Shown piece after piece: positions 31,219 through 44,202 of a stretch of DNA of 64,000 bases. The DNA is taken from NCBI GenBank assembly GCA_963693085.1, contig OY856409.1, positions 294,724,058 to 294,788,057 of the forward strand. Reading direction: 5' to 3'. The notes under the pieces are model-generated. The model was not told the origin of the DNA. It made no database searches and worked only from the letters and a program-made list of their open reading frames with translations. The position numbers were made by a program, and so were the translations under genes. Origin of the DNA: Alisma plantago-aquatica (taxonomy: Eukaryota; Streptophyta; Magnoliopsida; Alismatales; Alismataceae). Every line of letters begins with the position of its first letter. The stretch's first letter is position 1.

Positions 31219-32383
31219 TGTTTCTCTTCCTACTCACCATCTGCCATTGTTGTTTCAGTGCCCAAAAGATGCCATGAAACAGGAAACCAATCGGTTGTTG
31301 AACAAAGCATGTCCTATGTCATGGGACGAGTATGACGAGGCCATGAAGTTGGCCGACTAGGACGTTCCTACCTGGGATCAAAGCATGTCCCCCACAGTGG
31401 CTGCTCACCATCTTAGATTGTGTAGCAATGTCTAAGTCTAGGTCTAGGGCAGACCTCTCCTTTGTGTCCCTCAGTTTGTATGTTAGAGATGTATTTTCAC
31501 TGGAACCAATAAGTTATTATCTATTTTTTATGTGGTATTAAGTTCTGCTAGAGACATGCTATTCTCTTTGCTATGCACATTTGCTACCATTGAATTTAAA
31601 TGCATAAATTATGCATTTTATATATTATTTATTTGTTATTTATCATATAATACATTTTTTATGCAATTATCTTTGAATGATATCTTTCATTGAAACAACA
31701 ACAATATAAGGTGTTACACACATTACTTGACATATCACAATTTTCTTTGCATCCGTATTAATATTCACGTTAATTTAATGTACAATTAAAAGAGAACGAA
31801 CAAATTAAAATTTAGATAATTAGAGCATGTCCACAAAGATTAAATAATATGATTTTGAGTTAGAGGCCACATATAGGATATATTTGCTAAGTCGCACTCC
31901 TCACTTATTTATAGGTATATAACAAGATAACAGGACAATTTCAATTTTTTTTTATTTTACATTTCTTAGATCAAATATGTAAAATACTACCTATTTACTC
32001 ATATATTATGTTTAGTTTTCCTAAGTACAAAACTGACATTCACAAAATTCACAAAATATACATTGATTTTTTAAAAAAATTGCCCTTCTACTTAAGCGGC
32101 ATCACAACTACACATTCCTTACTCTTGTTAAAACAGTTCTACAACATCAGGATAGAATCAACAGATAATGACTATGTTGCTAAACAAAAGCAGAATGAAT
32201 CCAGCCTAGTAGCCAAACAGAATCAGACTGCAATCAGACTCAAATCAGACCAGCTGACCAGAATCAGACTGGGATGCCAAACAGAATCAGGCTGGGTTGC
32301 CAAACAGAATCAGACCGAATCCTGACTAACCCCGTCTAATCCAGTCCAGACTATGAAATCTCAGTCTGTTGCCAAACAGGGGC
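31219..32383 (+). repeat. 3' end of PIF copy B with subterminal repeats and TIR
   Basis: Matches 2,846-4,007 of copy A. It holds GCCAAACAGAATCAG at 32,212, 32,276 and 32,299, a variant at 32,179, and the TIR GCCAAACAGGGGC ending at 32,383. The spacing and shared GCCAAACAG core suggest protein-binding sites. There is no intact gene; the same broken frame as at 2,846-3,060 is present. Confidence 0.7.
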
Positions 32384-34240
32384 TACATGATTAAGGTTAC
32401 ATTTGATTAATTACTGTGAATTGAATGCATTAAGGCTTTATCATACAAGTGGACATTCAAACCCTAATTCTTTTCTAAAAAGAGTATATGTATAAAAACT
32501 TCAAAAGATATAAAACATTTTAGATATAAATCTTAATCACATTACCACATGCCATCATTCATTGCAAATTAATGGACCACACTTATAATCATACTATTAC
32601 ACGATACTAATATCTTATCACAAGTTCCAGGATTTTAACCCTTATTGGAACATGAAGAGGATTTCACCTCAATCATGGCTTCAAACATGCCCAAAGGTCA
32701 TTAAGACCATCATATTATTCATGGTAAGGTTATCATCATCATTCCATGTCTTAAACAAGGCTCACAAGATGATTAGCACATGTGTGTCCATAGATATTAT
32801 CATGGCAAGGCATTATGATATTCAAATAGTACTGTATTGTGGTTTCAACACAAGAAGAGTGTAATACATTGTCACATTAATCATTCAAGAGGTCTGATTA
32901 TAACTAATCAACATCATATATTTACATTAAGGTTAGGTATAATGAGTTACATCACATGGGAGTTACACATCCACTTATTATAGTGATTTATCAAATATAA
33001 CTATATGATGGAAAAGGTAAGACTACAAATTAATGGTATTGAACCATCGAATTATCATCACTAGGACCCACATATAATAACATGGGATTCATTCTAATCC
33101 ATTGGATGTTGAAGAATCCAATATTATTCATTGGATCAGGTTCGTTGTTCAAGGTTATTAATTGAAGTATAGGTCTAACCATTAGATCAATTGAGCCAAG
33201 GAACCATTTATTTAAGGTTTAGTCAAATCTACAATTACATTCTTAACTCATCATATATGGTGATGACCTGATCCACCATTAATTGTGATCATTAGGTCAC
33301 CATTGGTTATTAAATTAGTAATACATTCATTTAACACCATCAAATATTAAGCTAATGTCATCATGGATTGATAACATCATTAGAATACTTAGTGGATGGT
33401 AATTAAACTTCTGATTGAGCCAAAACCTGACCTAAGGGGGTGACCATAGGTTGTCACCATAAAAATTGACACCCTTGATCATGAACATCAGTTGCCAAGA
33501 TAGAAACACCATTGTTTGTTGAATGGTATGTCCATCAGTTGTGTGACAGGGAAGGAAATAACTTGAAAACCCTAATTTGAACCATCGATTGTTTTCTACT
33601 TAGAACCATAGGTTGTTGCTATCAACTTGTACCAGATCATATTATACTTTAGAAAGGTCGTACACATGTTTACAAGTTCATATAGAACTGAAACAGAATA
33701 GGGAACACCATAAAAAAATCATAACCCTAAACAAGCATGGTTTCTTTATGCTTAGATCATCACATTAAAGCATAAACATGAACTAAAAAGCTTCTAGCAA
33801 GTAATATAAGTGAAGAATGTTATATAACTCACCTCTACAGAGTAGGTCAGATCCCAAAAAGAAAGAATCTTGAGCAGATAAGACAAAAATTCCCTAGATT
33901 CAGATCTAAACTTGGCCAAATAGGCACTTCTCTCCACAAAGAAGCAAAACCCTAGAAAAAGAAACACGAAGGATAGATTTTTGAGTTCTAGAGCCGCTTT
34001 CACCATGGAACAACAAGGTTCTGACCTGGAGAAATATAGCAGGAAGAAGAGCAAAGAAATAAATGGAGGAAATAAGGTAACACTTACACTTTTAGGTCAA
34101 GATCTCTAGGAAGAAGCTTTAGGAACCCCTAAAGGAAGTCAATTGCAACCCTAGATTCTTTTTCCAAGAAGATCCCCACTTTCTTCTTCCTTAGATAGGA
34201 AATTCACAACAACACTATTCCATGCATGGCTACTAGTAGT
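32384..34240 (-). other. Non-coding, old antisense LTR-like sequence (block B)
   Basis: Duplicate of 4,008-5,869 with the same features. No gene is recognised; the antisense frame 33794-34054 is the counterpart of 5418-5678. Confidence 0.35.
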
Positions 34241-34244
34241 TTAG

Positions 34245-35040
34245 GGCAGTTCTATATCACTGACTTGATTGTTTGGTTTGATATTTGAAATGAATGATTC
34301 AAAATTTCATATTTTGACCCCAAACCTAGGTGATATTTGCAATAGCCCAAACGTCCCACACCTACATTAATTGCTAGAAACCCTAATTTCTCTCTTACTT
34401 AGCTAGTGATTTATTAGTTAGCTTCTTTACTTGCCTAATAATTTATTTACCTTGTTCATGGTAGCTAGATCTTGCTAGACTGGTTAGATTTGGTTTGTGA
34501 TTGCTTGTCCTTGCCTTAGCTAGTCATTTTGTATTCTAGTCCTTTTCTCGCTATTTTGCCTAAACTTTTAGTGTGGTGTCCCTCTTGCCTAGTTAATCTA
34601 GTTTCCGTATATAGTTAATAGTTAGGATTGCTTTCTTAGATTATCTGCTGGTGTTATCTTTTTCTTGATTGCCTTAGCATAGTTGCTCCTTTCTTTTTTA
34701 GTTTCCTTGCTATGCTAATTAGGCCTCACCTATCTAGGGACAAAGTAGGTTTTCTTGTTTCCTTTTATTAATTGCACGCCCATGCTAGTGAAACTCACAA
34801 AACTAAGATTAAACCCTTTAACCCTAGACTCCAACATTAGGAGCCTAGCTTTAACAAACTAAGTTCCAGTGCCCCCTCTCTCCATTGGGTTTGACACCAA
34901 GTTTCCATTGGTTGTACTACTACCAATCCCATGTGCTTGTGGATTTCGTTAGGAGTGTGTCCAAAATGGGTTTTATATATCAAAAGACCAGGTTTGTGGA
35001 AAAGGCGTGTCTAGACACTTCAATTGTCTAGGGGTACCCA
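34245..35040 (+). repeat. LTR-like fragment (block B)
   Basis: Duplicate of 5,870-6,660; related by eye to 40,450-41,200 within the same block. Confidence 0.5.
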
Positions 35041-35279
35041 TGGATGAATCAATGACCAAAAGGGGACTTATTGATAGTCATAGAGAAGTGGCAAGATTTA
35101 ATGCATCTATGGATGCAATTAATCCTCCTATGAATAAAACGTAAGTCAACAGATATCTTGGATGGTACATTTTCTAGTTTATATTGTTTTAGGTATTCCC
35201 AAAGTCTATTTTAAGAGTTAAAAAAGAGATGCCCTTATTTTGACATGTGTTGATACACATATTGTCAATGTGTAAGATA

Positions 35280-38200
35280 TTGAACCCTTCCATCTCCAAT
35301 AAAAGAAAATTGTTCTAGTTCAACCAAATTATCAATGTGAGGTGTAAGATGGTTGTTGTGGCTCATAGAAATGATCTTTTAGGATGAATTGATGAGAATA
35401 ATTGGTGTGAATTGCTTGATGTTTGAGGGGTTTCTCCTTTTCTATCAGAACATTATGAGTATTCTTGAGGATTTCAATTTGTGGCATGATGTCGTCATTG
35501 TGTTCAATACAATGAAGTAATCTAGGGAGATTGTGTTTTAATTTGTCCCATGATAATTGGTACAAGGCCGTATTGATTCTGGTGGGATTTAGGAAATTTT
35601 CATGGCTTGCATGGGTGATGGATTTTTGGTATAGAGAAAGGAGAAAGTAGGTAATTTGGATCTACCACTTTATTGAGGGAATAGGATATCTCAATTGTAT
35701 AAGAAGAGACTAGAGACGTTGTGCCTTTTATTGAATAAATCAAAAAAGCATTTTGTAATGTGTAAGATAATAATATGTTTGTTAGAGGTGACAATATTAT
35801 TCGAAGAGATATTGTAGATGTAGGAGTTGTGCTTCCTACTATTGCAAGTATATGCGGGAAAAAGTAGTATTCATGTCCCCCTCTTTAATCTAGTGAGTTT
35901 GGAATCTCATTTTTAATCAATTTGTTGGTGAAGAAGGATCTCTGAAAGCTCCATGCTCTTATAAACAATTGTCATGGGATCAAATTTAGAGTTGGGGTCC
36001 AAGGAGAGGGGATCATTCTTCAAGTAGTGAACTTTATTATGAATGTTACCAAAAGTAAAAACATCCGAGTGATAGGATTAGCCCCAAGACTTTTGAAATT
36101 TTAGCATAATAAGAAGCCATGATCAAAGTCTTCTCTAAAAAACCTTCTAGAAAATGTCAACAAGAGTTGGGAAAGTGTGGTGTGGCTCCATAATATTTCA
36201 AAGGTGAGCACCATATGCCTCTAAAGGTTCAAAGTTGAATTTCATGAAAATGGGAAAATGATCTGAGATGATTTAGCAGGGATCATCCATATTAGTGAGA
36301 GGATAAATTGAATCCCAAGCTCACCAAACTAAGAATATGTTAAGATTAGACCACAATTGACCATTTTGCTCAGTGGAAATAGTATTATTTGTTGAGATGT
36401 CAACTAAAGATGAGAATTTTTGTGGTCATCAAACACGTAATTATTTGAGAGAAAATATGATTTGTGGTAATATGAGGGTTATGTTTAAAGTTAAATCTAA
36501 TCAGTTTGAGATAGTCACCAATGACTCAAGCAAGGTTATTACAAACACCATCAGTGAAATTGATTTCTTACATGAACAATTCATTTTTATGTCTACCTTC
36601 CCCTTAGATGGTAGTGAAGATCTGTTCATTGTTTTCTCTGGTGTTTTGTAGAAGTAAAGATATGGAGTATTTCCTATGATTGGTGGAGAAATGAGTGAGA
36701 AGTTTTGGGTTCTAGTTGACAAGAATCCTACCACTCATACCATTACAAATTTTGAACCAAATTAGTAACAAAATTACCACTGATAGATTGAAGATAAAAG
36801 TTTTACAGCTCCATATGGTTTCTTGCATAGTGATAAGTTGAATCCTATTTATCTAATAAAGTGTAAGAACATATTCCTACATTTGTATAAGAATACTTTG
36901 CATACACTCCAAGATTGAAGAATCATGAACAAGTGTAGGTAAACAAAACCAACCAATCAAAAAAATCATAGTACACATGCTTTAACATTGCGATGGATAA
37001 ACCTGTGGGAGCGATTGTATTTGACCCCATATCATTGTCCATATTCAGGAGGGACATATTAGCCTTAAGGTAGTTATTGGAATAATTACCAAATTCTAAG
37101 CAAATATATAGAATTCTTCACCATTTTACCATGAAACAAAATTACCAATGGGATCACAATCATATTTTTCCTTCATAACATGTTAAATGAATAGAAAAAA
37201 ATCAAAGAATCTAAAAGATAAGATGAAGCATAGTTACCTAGAGGTAGCATAACCAATATATTGCCACTGATATGTTTATTGAGAGGAGATCCATTTAAGA
37301 TGTTGCTTCTAGGAATAGAGATAGCATCTTCCTAGATACTTTTAGGTCCTACAATAGAGGCTTTGACCCCAATAAGTGTGATAACCCTAGATGTAATCAT
37401 ATCAATCATGAGATCCACATAATTTTCTTTCTAGTTATTTGAAGGAAAACTTTCAGGATGATGTTGGAAGGGACCCAATACATTTTTCTTGGGCTAGTTG
37501 ATGTTTTTATTAGAATAATCAAGGATGTGAATGGAATTATGATTGGAGTTATTGGACTTGTTGGTTAATATCATCCCTTTGTTCTAAAATTTAAAATTTC
37601 CCTAGTTACTTTATGGTCCAAAAGAGTAGTTGTTGTGGAGGTTATATATTTGTTTTTCTATGAGAAGTTGGAATAATTTGTAACCCAGACATTACCTTTG
37701 GTGGAAGGGGTGTGAGTATCACTAGGTTTTGGGTCAGGTTTTTGCTAAATATTTGGATTTTTGTTGGGTACAGACTGAAATGTAGGTGTTTAGAAAATTT
37801 ATCAAAGACCGAAAGGATCTCATACCGTTCTTCCGCAAATACGTGAATAGAATGCATTTATCTTCCTACCCCAATATTTAGTTTGTTCTGAAGTTTGTTG
37901 AACTTAGAAACCATGATTAGATAAAAAGATTTAAATAATCAATGGACTAAAGAGTGTGTTGGTGTATATATGGTAGTTTACAAACCATGGTAGAGGTTAT
38001 AGCATAGGAAGTGTTGATATCCCATAAGTATGGGGAAAAATGAAAATCTATCTAGTGTCACAATCAGTAGTGTTCCTATCCCACATCTAGTCCATATGGT
38101 CAGGGTTGGTTGGATGAAGCATGTTTCACCATTGAGGATAGCAAAAGGAAGACCATGGGGGTGTTGTATCGAGATACATTTAGTCATAATACATGGAAAT

Positions 38201-38665
38201 TGATTTCTTGAGATGATCTTAGGACCAAGAATCGACAGCCCTAGAAAAAATCCCCAAAGCTCTAGTAACATCGATGGTGTTAAAGGTAACATAATCTTTG
38301 TCTGAGTGGATACTTACCAAGATACTTCTATTGTGTAGAAGTCTACCAAGATGCATGTCATTAACTTATAAATATATGGCTAAAGCTCCCCTAAGGAAGT
38401 ATGCTCAGACCTAATGGGATGAGTGACATGTGAAATTGAGGAAGAGAAGGGTGAAGAAAGATTGGGGCATTATGATGGTGTTGTCAGAAACCAACTGTAC
38501 GGTCCATCTATCAAGGCTTAGGATTTTGAAAGTATCCTCTCTTATTAGGTGAAAAAGAAGGATAGGAATGAGAGTTCTAAGAGGAAAAATGCCTCTTAGA
38601 CAAAAAAATTTTAGGAATAACTATTCTAGAATGTTTCCCTTCAAATAGAGGACTGAAGCAATCAA
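35280..38665 (-). pseudogene. Decayed antisense L1-like LINE (block B)
   Basis: Duplicate of 6,900-10,290 on the minus strand. It shows the same DUF4283-like ORF1 traces (about 38,560-37,980), the end of the endonuclease domain near 36,280 and the linker before RT near 36,100-35,750. Longer open minus-strand pieces are at 35332-35565, 35600-35794, 37642-37857 and 37978-38292, but frames shift between them. A 2-base insertion relative to block A lies next to the endonuclease motif. No RT catalytic motif was seen. Confidence 0.5.
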
Positions 38666-38691
38666 AACAACATGTTTGCTTAAGGGGTAAA

Positions 38692-41236
38692 TGATGTAAT
38701 CCTGATTTAGGGCTTCATGTTTTTCCATGATGCAACCCTTATTTAGGGCTTCATGTTGTGCCATTTGGCCCTTTAATAATATATAAATATGTTAAAATTA
38801 ATATTACGTCTCCTAATAAATGGTTTGTAGTCAAGCAAATTTATGGAGGTTATTTGCATGTTTTGCAGGTGCCTTGACCACACTTTGGATGAAACTAAGA
38901 AAAAGAGAAAGACCTAAGATTTTCTATATCCTTATAAAAGCCTAAAGATATTCCAAGAGATTCCCCAATCTATCCCTAGTGGTCAAGGGTTGATCTAAGG
39001 AAAAGAACTCCATGGATTGTCAAAATGAAGAACAAAGTGCAAGAAAAAGAGCCCAATAAGGTCTTGCTACAAATGTCAAAAATTACAAATAACAATAGTG
39101 AAGAAGCAACTCAAACAAGCTCAATAATATTGGTGTGCTGACCAACACGAAAGAACAACAGTGAATAAGCACCTCAAATAGGCTCAATAATATTGGTGGG
39201 TTGGCCAGCATGACTGTGCCAGGCAAAATAGTTGTGCTACCAAGATGTCATAAGCCCATGCTAAGGTAAATAACCATGCTCCAACCATGCCACCCTGGCC
39301 ATGCTACCCAACACGACAATTCCACCTCAAAGCCACCACGGTCATGCTACCCAGCGCAACTATGTGACCAGCCCCCCCAAAACCATTTTCCATTGTCGAC
39401 CATTATCTCCTAGCATGCCCACTCCACCATCATGGACGTTCTTCCTAGAGCAGTTGTGTTGTCACCCAAACCCTACTACTTCCTAGATATTATTTTATTT
39501 AAATGCCCCCATCTAGCCCCATGCTTCCTAAAGCACTATATACACAATAATGATAACTAGATGCTAAAGTTTATCCACTCTAGAACTTATTGCTACTTAC
39601 GTTACCATTTATAGCACCTCCCACCTACTCCCACTATACTTGCATCATCTTTCACCTCAAAACCCTAGATTTCTAAGGGTCTGACCACTTCCATCCATCA
39701 TCCTATGCCATCCATCATCCTATGTCATCCATCCACCAAGGATAAAGGAGGACGTTCTTCTATAGTTGGAGGTGAAAAAGGAGGAGTCTTCACCAAGCAT
39801 TCATGACTATCGAATCCTCTATTTCTTCTTCTTTCTTCCATTTTTGTTCAATGAGTAGTTAAACCCCCTAGGTGGGCTATTTGCGGTTGACAGTATGACT
39901 TTCATACCATGCTAGGGAAAGTATTATGTAAACTTATAGTTTCATTTTCTAGTGATTATCTTCTATGTATATTTCATTTCCTATGGATTGTTTTGTGATT
40001 TGTGCTTCAAACCACCTAGGTACCAAGGGAAATGGCTTATATGTGGAAATTTTGGAATTTCCTTCTCAGTCCAAGTAGTGGATCCCTATCTAGATACTTG
40101 TCTTCCTATATATATATATATATATATATATCCACTCTCCTACTCCTTAATGTGAGAACTAAGTATATAACTTGAAGACGCTTAGTGCCACTGCCTTGGA
40201 TCTACTCAAAGGCTAGATGGGAGGTGGCATGAGGTGTGAAATCCTAATCTACACCCTCTATTATTACCCTCTCCCATCAATCGGGTTGACTGCTTCCATT
40301 CTAGAAACCTAGACTTCTTAGATCCTAGTTTAATTCCACCTAAACCTTAATCAGATCCTTCTAGGGTTGGATATGTGGTGATAGAGACTAGTTCTGCTAT
40401 ACACACCGTATTACACCCATGGCCAATTAGTAGTTCATGACAATTTTCTAACATCTAGCTTGATTGTTTGGTTTGGTAAACTAAATGAATGACTGATGTT
40501 TGATGTCATGAACTTCAATCTAGGTGATAGTCATATTACGCCAAACATCCAAAACCTCCATTAATTGCTAGAAACCTTGATTTAACTCTTGCTTAGTTAA
40601 TGCTTGCTTATTATCTTCTTGATTGCTTAATTAGTTATGTTCCGTGTTCATGGTAGCTAGACCTTGCTAGTGTAGTTAGTTTTCCTTTATGATTGCTTGT
40701 TCTTACCTTATTTAGTGATTTTCTATCTTAGTCCTTTTCTTGCAATTTTTCTTAAATTTGTAGGTTAGTGCCTCTTTTTCCTGGTTAAGCTAATTGCCAA
40801 CTCTAGTTGATAGTTAGGATTGATTTGTTAGTTTAGTTTTTAGTTATAGGTCTTTCTTGATTTTTATAGATTAATTTCTCTTTTCTTGATTAGTTACATT
40901 GATTTGCTAATTATACATAACTTATCTAGGGTTAAATTAGATTTTAGTTCTTGCCTTTTCTTAATTGCTTGACCAACCTAGTGTAACTCACAAGACTGAG
41001 GTTAAACCCTTAAACCCTAGTCTCTACTTTAAGAGATGAGTCGAGTGAACTGAGTTCTAGTGTCCCCTCTCTCCCTTGGGTTTGAACCTGACTTGCCATT
41101 ATTTATAATACTCTGGAGCTCATGAACTTGTGAATTTCTTCTAAGACTGTGTTGATATTTGGTTTTATAAATACTTGAGGTCCCAAGTGTGTGCCTAAGG
41201 CGCATACAATTGGTTGAGGCTCATGTGGACTCATCA
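38692..41236 (+). repeat. Athila/Tat-like gypsy LTR (block B)
   Basis: Duplicate of 10,316-12,838, with TGATG...CATCA termini. A (TA)n run at about 40,107-40,131 has expanded relative to block A. Confidence 0.5.
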
Positions 41237-41243
41237 ATAATTT

Positions 41244-41262
41244 TGGTGCCATTGTTGGAGAT
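41244..41262 (+). promoter_or_regulatory. Gypsy primer binding site, tRNA-Asp type (block B)
   Basis: TGGTGCCATTGTTGGAGAT, identical to the block A site, lies 7 bases after the LTR end. Confidence 0.65.
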
Positions 41263-41522
41263 AGGATGTATCATATCTCCCTAGTAGTTTTGGTGTGACT
41301 CTCCCCTTAAGCAACATCCTTTTTCAATTTCGTTGGTTACAACCGACAAGCGCATTGAGCTTTCTAGATCCATTATCAATGAGACTAGTGCTCAAACTAG
41401 CTAGTTTGTTTAGCTTTGACTTTTCCTATTTCTCTCACCATTTGTATTCATTATTCATTGAGTTATTTTTTTCATATTTTTTTGGTAACTTGTCTCCAAT
41501 TGTTTGGATGTGCCTTGTGTAG

Positions 41523-42247
41523 GTGACACTTGGTGCATTCTTGGATGTTGATCTCTCTCTCTCTATTGACTCCATCTTTGAGGATCTAGAGAGATGGAGG
41601 TGTAGGCAAAGGAATAGGAGCAACCAACACTTAGAGGCTAAAATGGAAAGAAGATACATATGCCATGAGGATGGACCTAAGCCGCCACCACCTCCACCTC
41701 CCCACAAGCCGCTTCATGACTAATTCATTCCTAGAAACTACAATTTTCCTATTTCTACAAGATTTGATCAAATACTTGGGCAATAGTTCTCATTTTCACC
41801 AGTGCTTCTTGGACTTCTTCCTACCTTCTACATTGTTGAAAATGAAAGTTCACATAAGCATATAGATGTCTTTATAGATATTTTCTCTACCTTTGGAACC
41901 CTATAGATATTGACAGTTCCATTCAATTCACATTATTCCCCTTCTCTATAAAGGACAAGCAAAATAAGTGATATTCTTCAAAGACTAAAATTGTCACTTT
42001 GGAGTCTATGAAGGTTGAGTTTTTGAAGAAGTTCTATCCTATTGATAATCTTACACAGATGAGGTGGTACATCTTCTTTAAGTCAAAAGGAGAACGAATA
42101 ATTCCATGAGACATGTGAGAGGTTTTAGAAGTTGTTGAGAGACTATCCCCATAATGAAGTTCCTATATGGAAATTGGCTTAATACTTCTACACAGGGCAT
42201 TCTGAAATGGTCCAAAATAGTTTTTGACTCATCATCTGACAGTGCAT
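41523..42247 (+). pseudogene. Athila-like gag remnant (block B)
   Basis: Duplicate of 13,125-13,848 with the same broken gag stretches (FPFS-like, KKFYPI-like, DYP-HNEVPIW-like) and no downstream domains. The frame 41523-41723 ends in a proline-rich PKPPPPPPPHKP stretch. Confidence 0.55.
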
Positions 42248-44202
42248 TGATAAATGCATTTTATCAATTTCATTTACATGTTTAAGATCAATTCTTAGAA
42301 GTGTTTTGTTAATTAATCCCTAGTTTTAGAATAAATTATCCTAATTTAATTTTTCTCTCTTTAATTAGAGTTTTTATTAGATTTGATTGTGTTTTGTAGG
42401 AAAATGGCCCAATCACTTGAAAGATCAAGCTATTATAAAAATACTCTAAGAATATGTTTGCACAAATTCTCACAACAAAATGGTCACATATTTTGCATCC
42501 CAAGGTGGAACTTGATGATCATGTATGTGTTGGAAAGGGAATTTAAGTTTCCACATGAAAATGTATATTTGAGAGGATTTTCTAGTTGGTCAAGTGGCTT
42601 TCTAGCCGATCACCTAGCTAGTAATGTTTTTTATAGTGCCTGATATACCTCACACAAAAATGACCATATCTTTTGCATCTTAAGGTGGAAATTAATGTTT
42701 ATATATGATTTGGAAATGGAGTTTTATCAACTATGTGAAAAATATATTTTTGGATGGCCTTGTTAGTCAGTTAATTGGCTTTCTAGCTGATAGACTCATC
42801 TATAGAGGAATAGAAGAAATCTACAACAAAGATAGTCAAATGATTTCTCTCTTTGGGGAAAACATTTAGTATTATTAAATTTTACTCCTTTGACCAGGAA
42901 CAAAAGAAAGTTGGTCAACACATATGCTTCTGTGTGTAGGAAAGAATATAAGTAACGACCCAGTCAAACTTGGATTTGAGGAAGCTCGTTACTTTGGAAA
43001 AATGATCAATTCATAGCAAACATTTAAAGACCAATCGATCAACTGGCATCCCCAGTCAAATGACTCGCTAGTAAAGACCCAGTCAAACCCCAACACAAGA
43101 ATTCCATTATTGTAGTCAAAATTTGACCAACTCACCTTTAGGATAAAGTAAGAAAATTAACCCAGTTGACTGATTGGATCCCCAATTGTCAACTGGCATC
43201 CCAGATCAAGCAGTCAGGTGCCACTAGAATCCTTTTTAGGGTTCCCCCTCCTTTACCCCTATAAAAGAAGGGGGGAGTTCAAGAAAAAGGGAATCTCAAA
43301 TCTCATATCTCATATTCCAAGATTGTTTCTTATTTTCATTTCCATTATGTCTAAGTAGTTCCTTATTGGGGTATGAGGAGTAGCCCAATAGTCCGTTCTT
43401 TACTTTATTGTATTTGACTACAATGTTTAGTGAATGATGTTTTCCAACCATTATGCACTTGATAATTAAATTATGTTCTTATGGGATGATGAGACCTTAG
43501 ATCTTAACAATAATGAACTCATAATATCTTGATGTGACCTCTAATCAATATTATGATCTTTTTACCCATCTAATCTCACACTTTTTTATTGCTTATATTA
43601 TGTTCTTGTTGGGTGATGAAACCTCAAATCCCAACAAGAATGAATTCATGATATCTCGAGGTGACCTCTAATTGATATTATGATCTTTTACCCAATTTAT
43701 CTTGTTTGTTATAGATTATGGTAACGAGACATCTGACCTATAAGTTCAAACATTAGAATGGAAATCACATGTTCCTTGATGATACTTTGGATAGGGACTT
43801 GTTGCATGGTTGGCCTAGGATCCTCAAAACTTTAGGTTTGAAAGAAATATGACTCTTGAGATATTTGTTCCCTGAAAGGACAGAAATTCATGTTGGTAAG
43901 GTATGCCCATAGAGCCAATCATGTGATGATTGACATGGCATATACCATGAAGGATTTGATTAATAATTATAAAGGGAAGCTTCCAATTCATTCTATTTCA
44001 CTCAGTTATGAGATAATGAGGAAACATTATGAATGTCCAAAGAATGACAATACTCAATGACGTTTGTCTTCAAGTATGTGACTTGGAAAATGAGATCACA
44101 CAAATGTTAAGAGTATGTACATTCTTATTATGTCCCTAGTCAGTTGTTACTGTAGAAGGTAGATAGATGTGAGTAATACATAAGACTGGAGTGTGGGCTG
44201 GT
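42248..44202 (+). repeat. Second gypsy LTR-like sequence (block B)
   Basis: Duplicate of 13,849-15,376 with a longer middle part (about 42,702-43,132 only here). It includes the TATA-like CCTATAAAAG near 43,258 and the 127-bp tandem pair from 43,471. Confidence 0.5.

Larger units (their letters stand above)
15865..32383 (+). mobile_element. PIF/Harbinger DNA transposon, copy B (near full length, interrupted)
   Basis: The element starts GCCCCTGTTTGGGAATGG. Its end at 32,383 reads, in reverse complement, GCCCCTGTTTGGCAACAG: 12 identical bases and imperfect pairing beyond. Genes in order are ORF1 Myb/SANT-like (19674-20884), DDE transposase (21244-22522), a coiled-coil ORF (22726-23091) and a GRF zinc-finger exon (23229-23375). 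A pol-less copia element of 7.8 kb (23,419-31,218) sits in the GRF intron. Without it the element is about 8.7 kb. Adding back the 1,382 bp that copy A keeps at that site gives about 10.1 kb. It cannot make a complete transposase itself. Confidence 0.8.
32384..44202. repeat. Segmental duplication, 3' flank block B
   Basis: Collinear with 4,008-15,376. It carries about 430 bp (42,702-43,132) missing from A. It ends where the gypsy LTR begins (TGATGGCCC at 44,203); A continues TGATGACTG at the same place, so the two blocks part exactly at that LTR boundary. Confidence 0.85.

Noticed and set aside
41435..41707. Glycine-rich minus-strand ORF
   Set aside because: A shadow of the CCACCACCTCC stretch coding proline on the plus strand.
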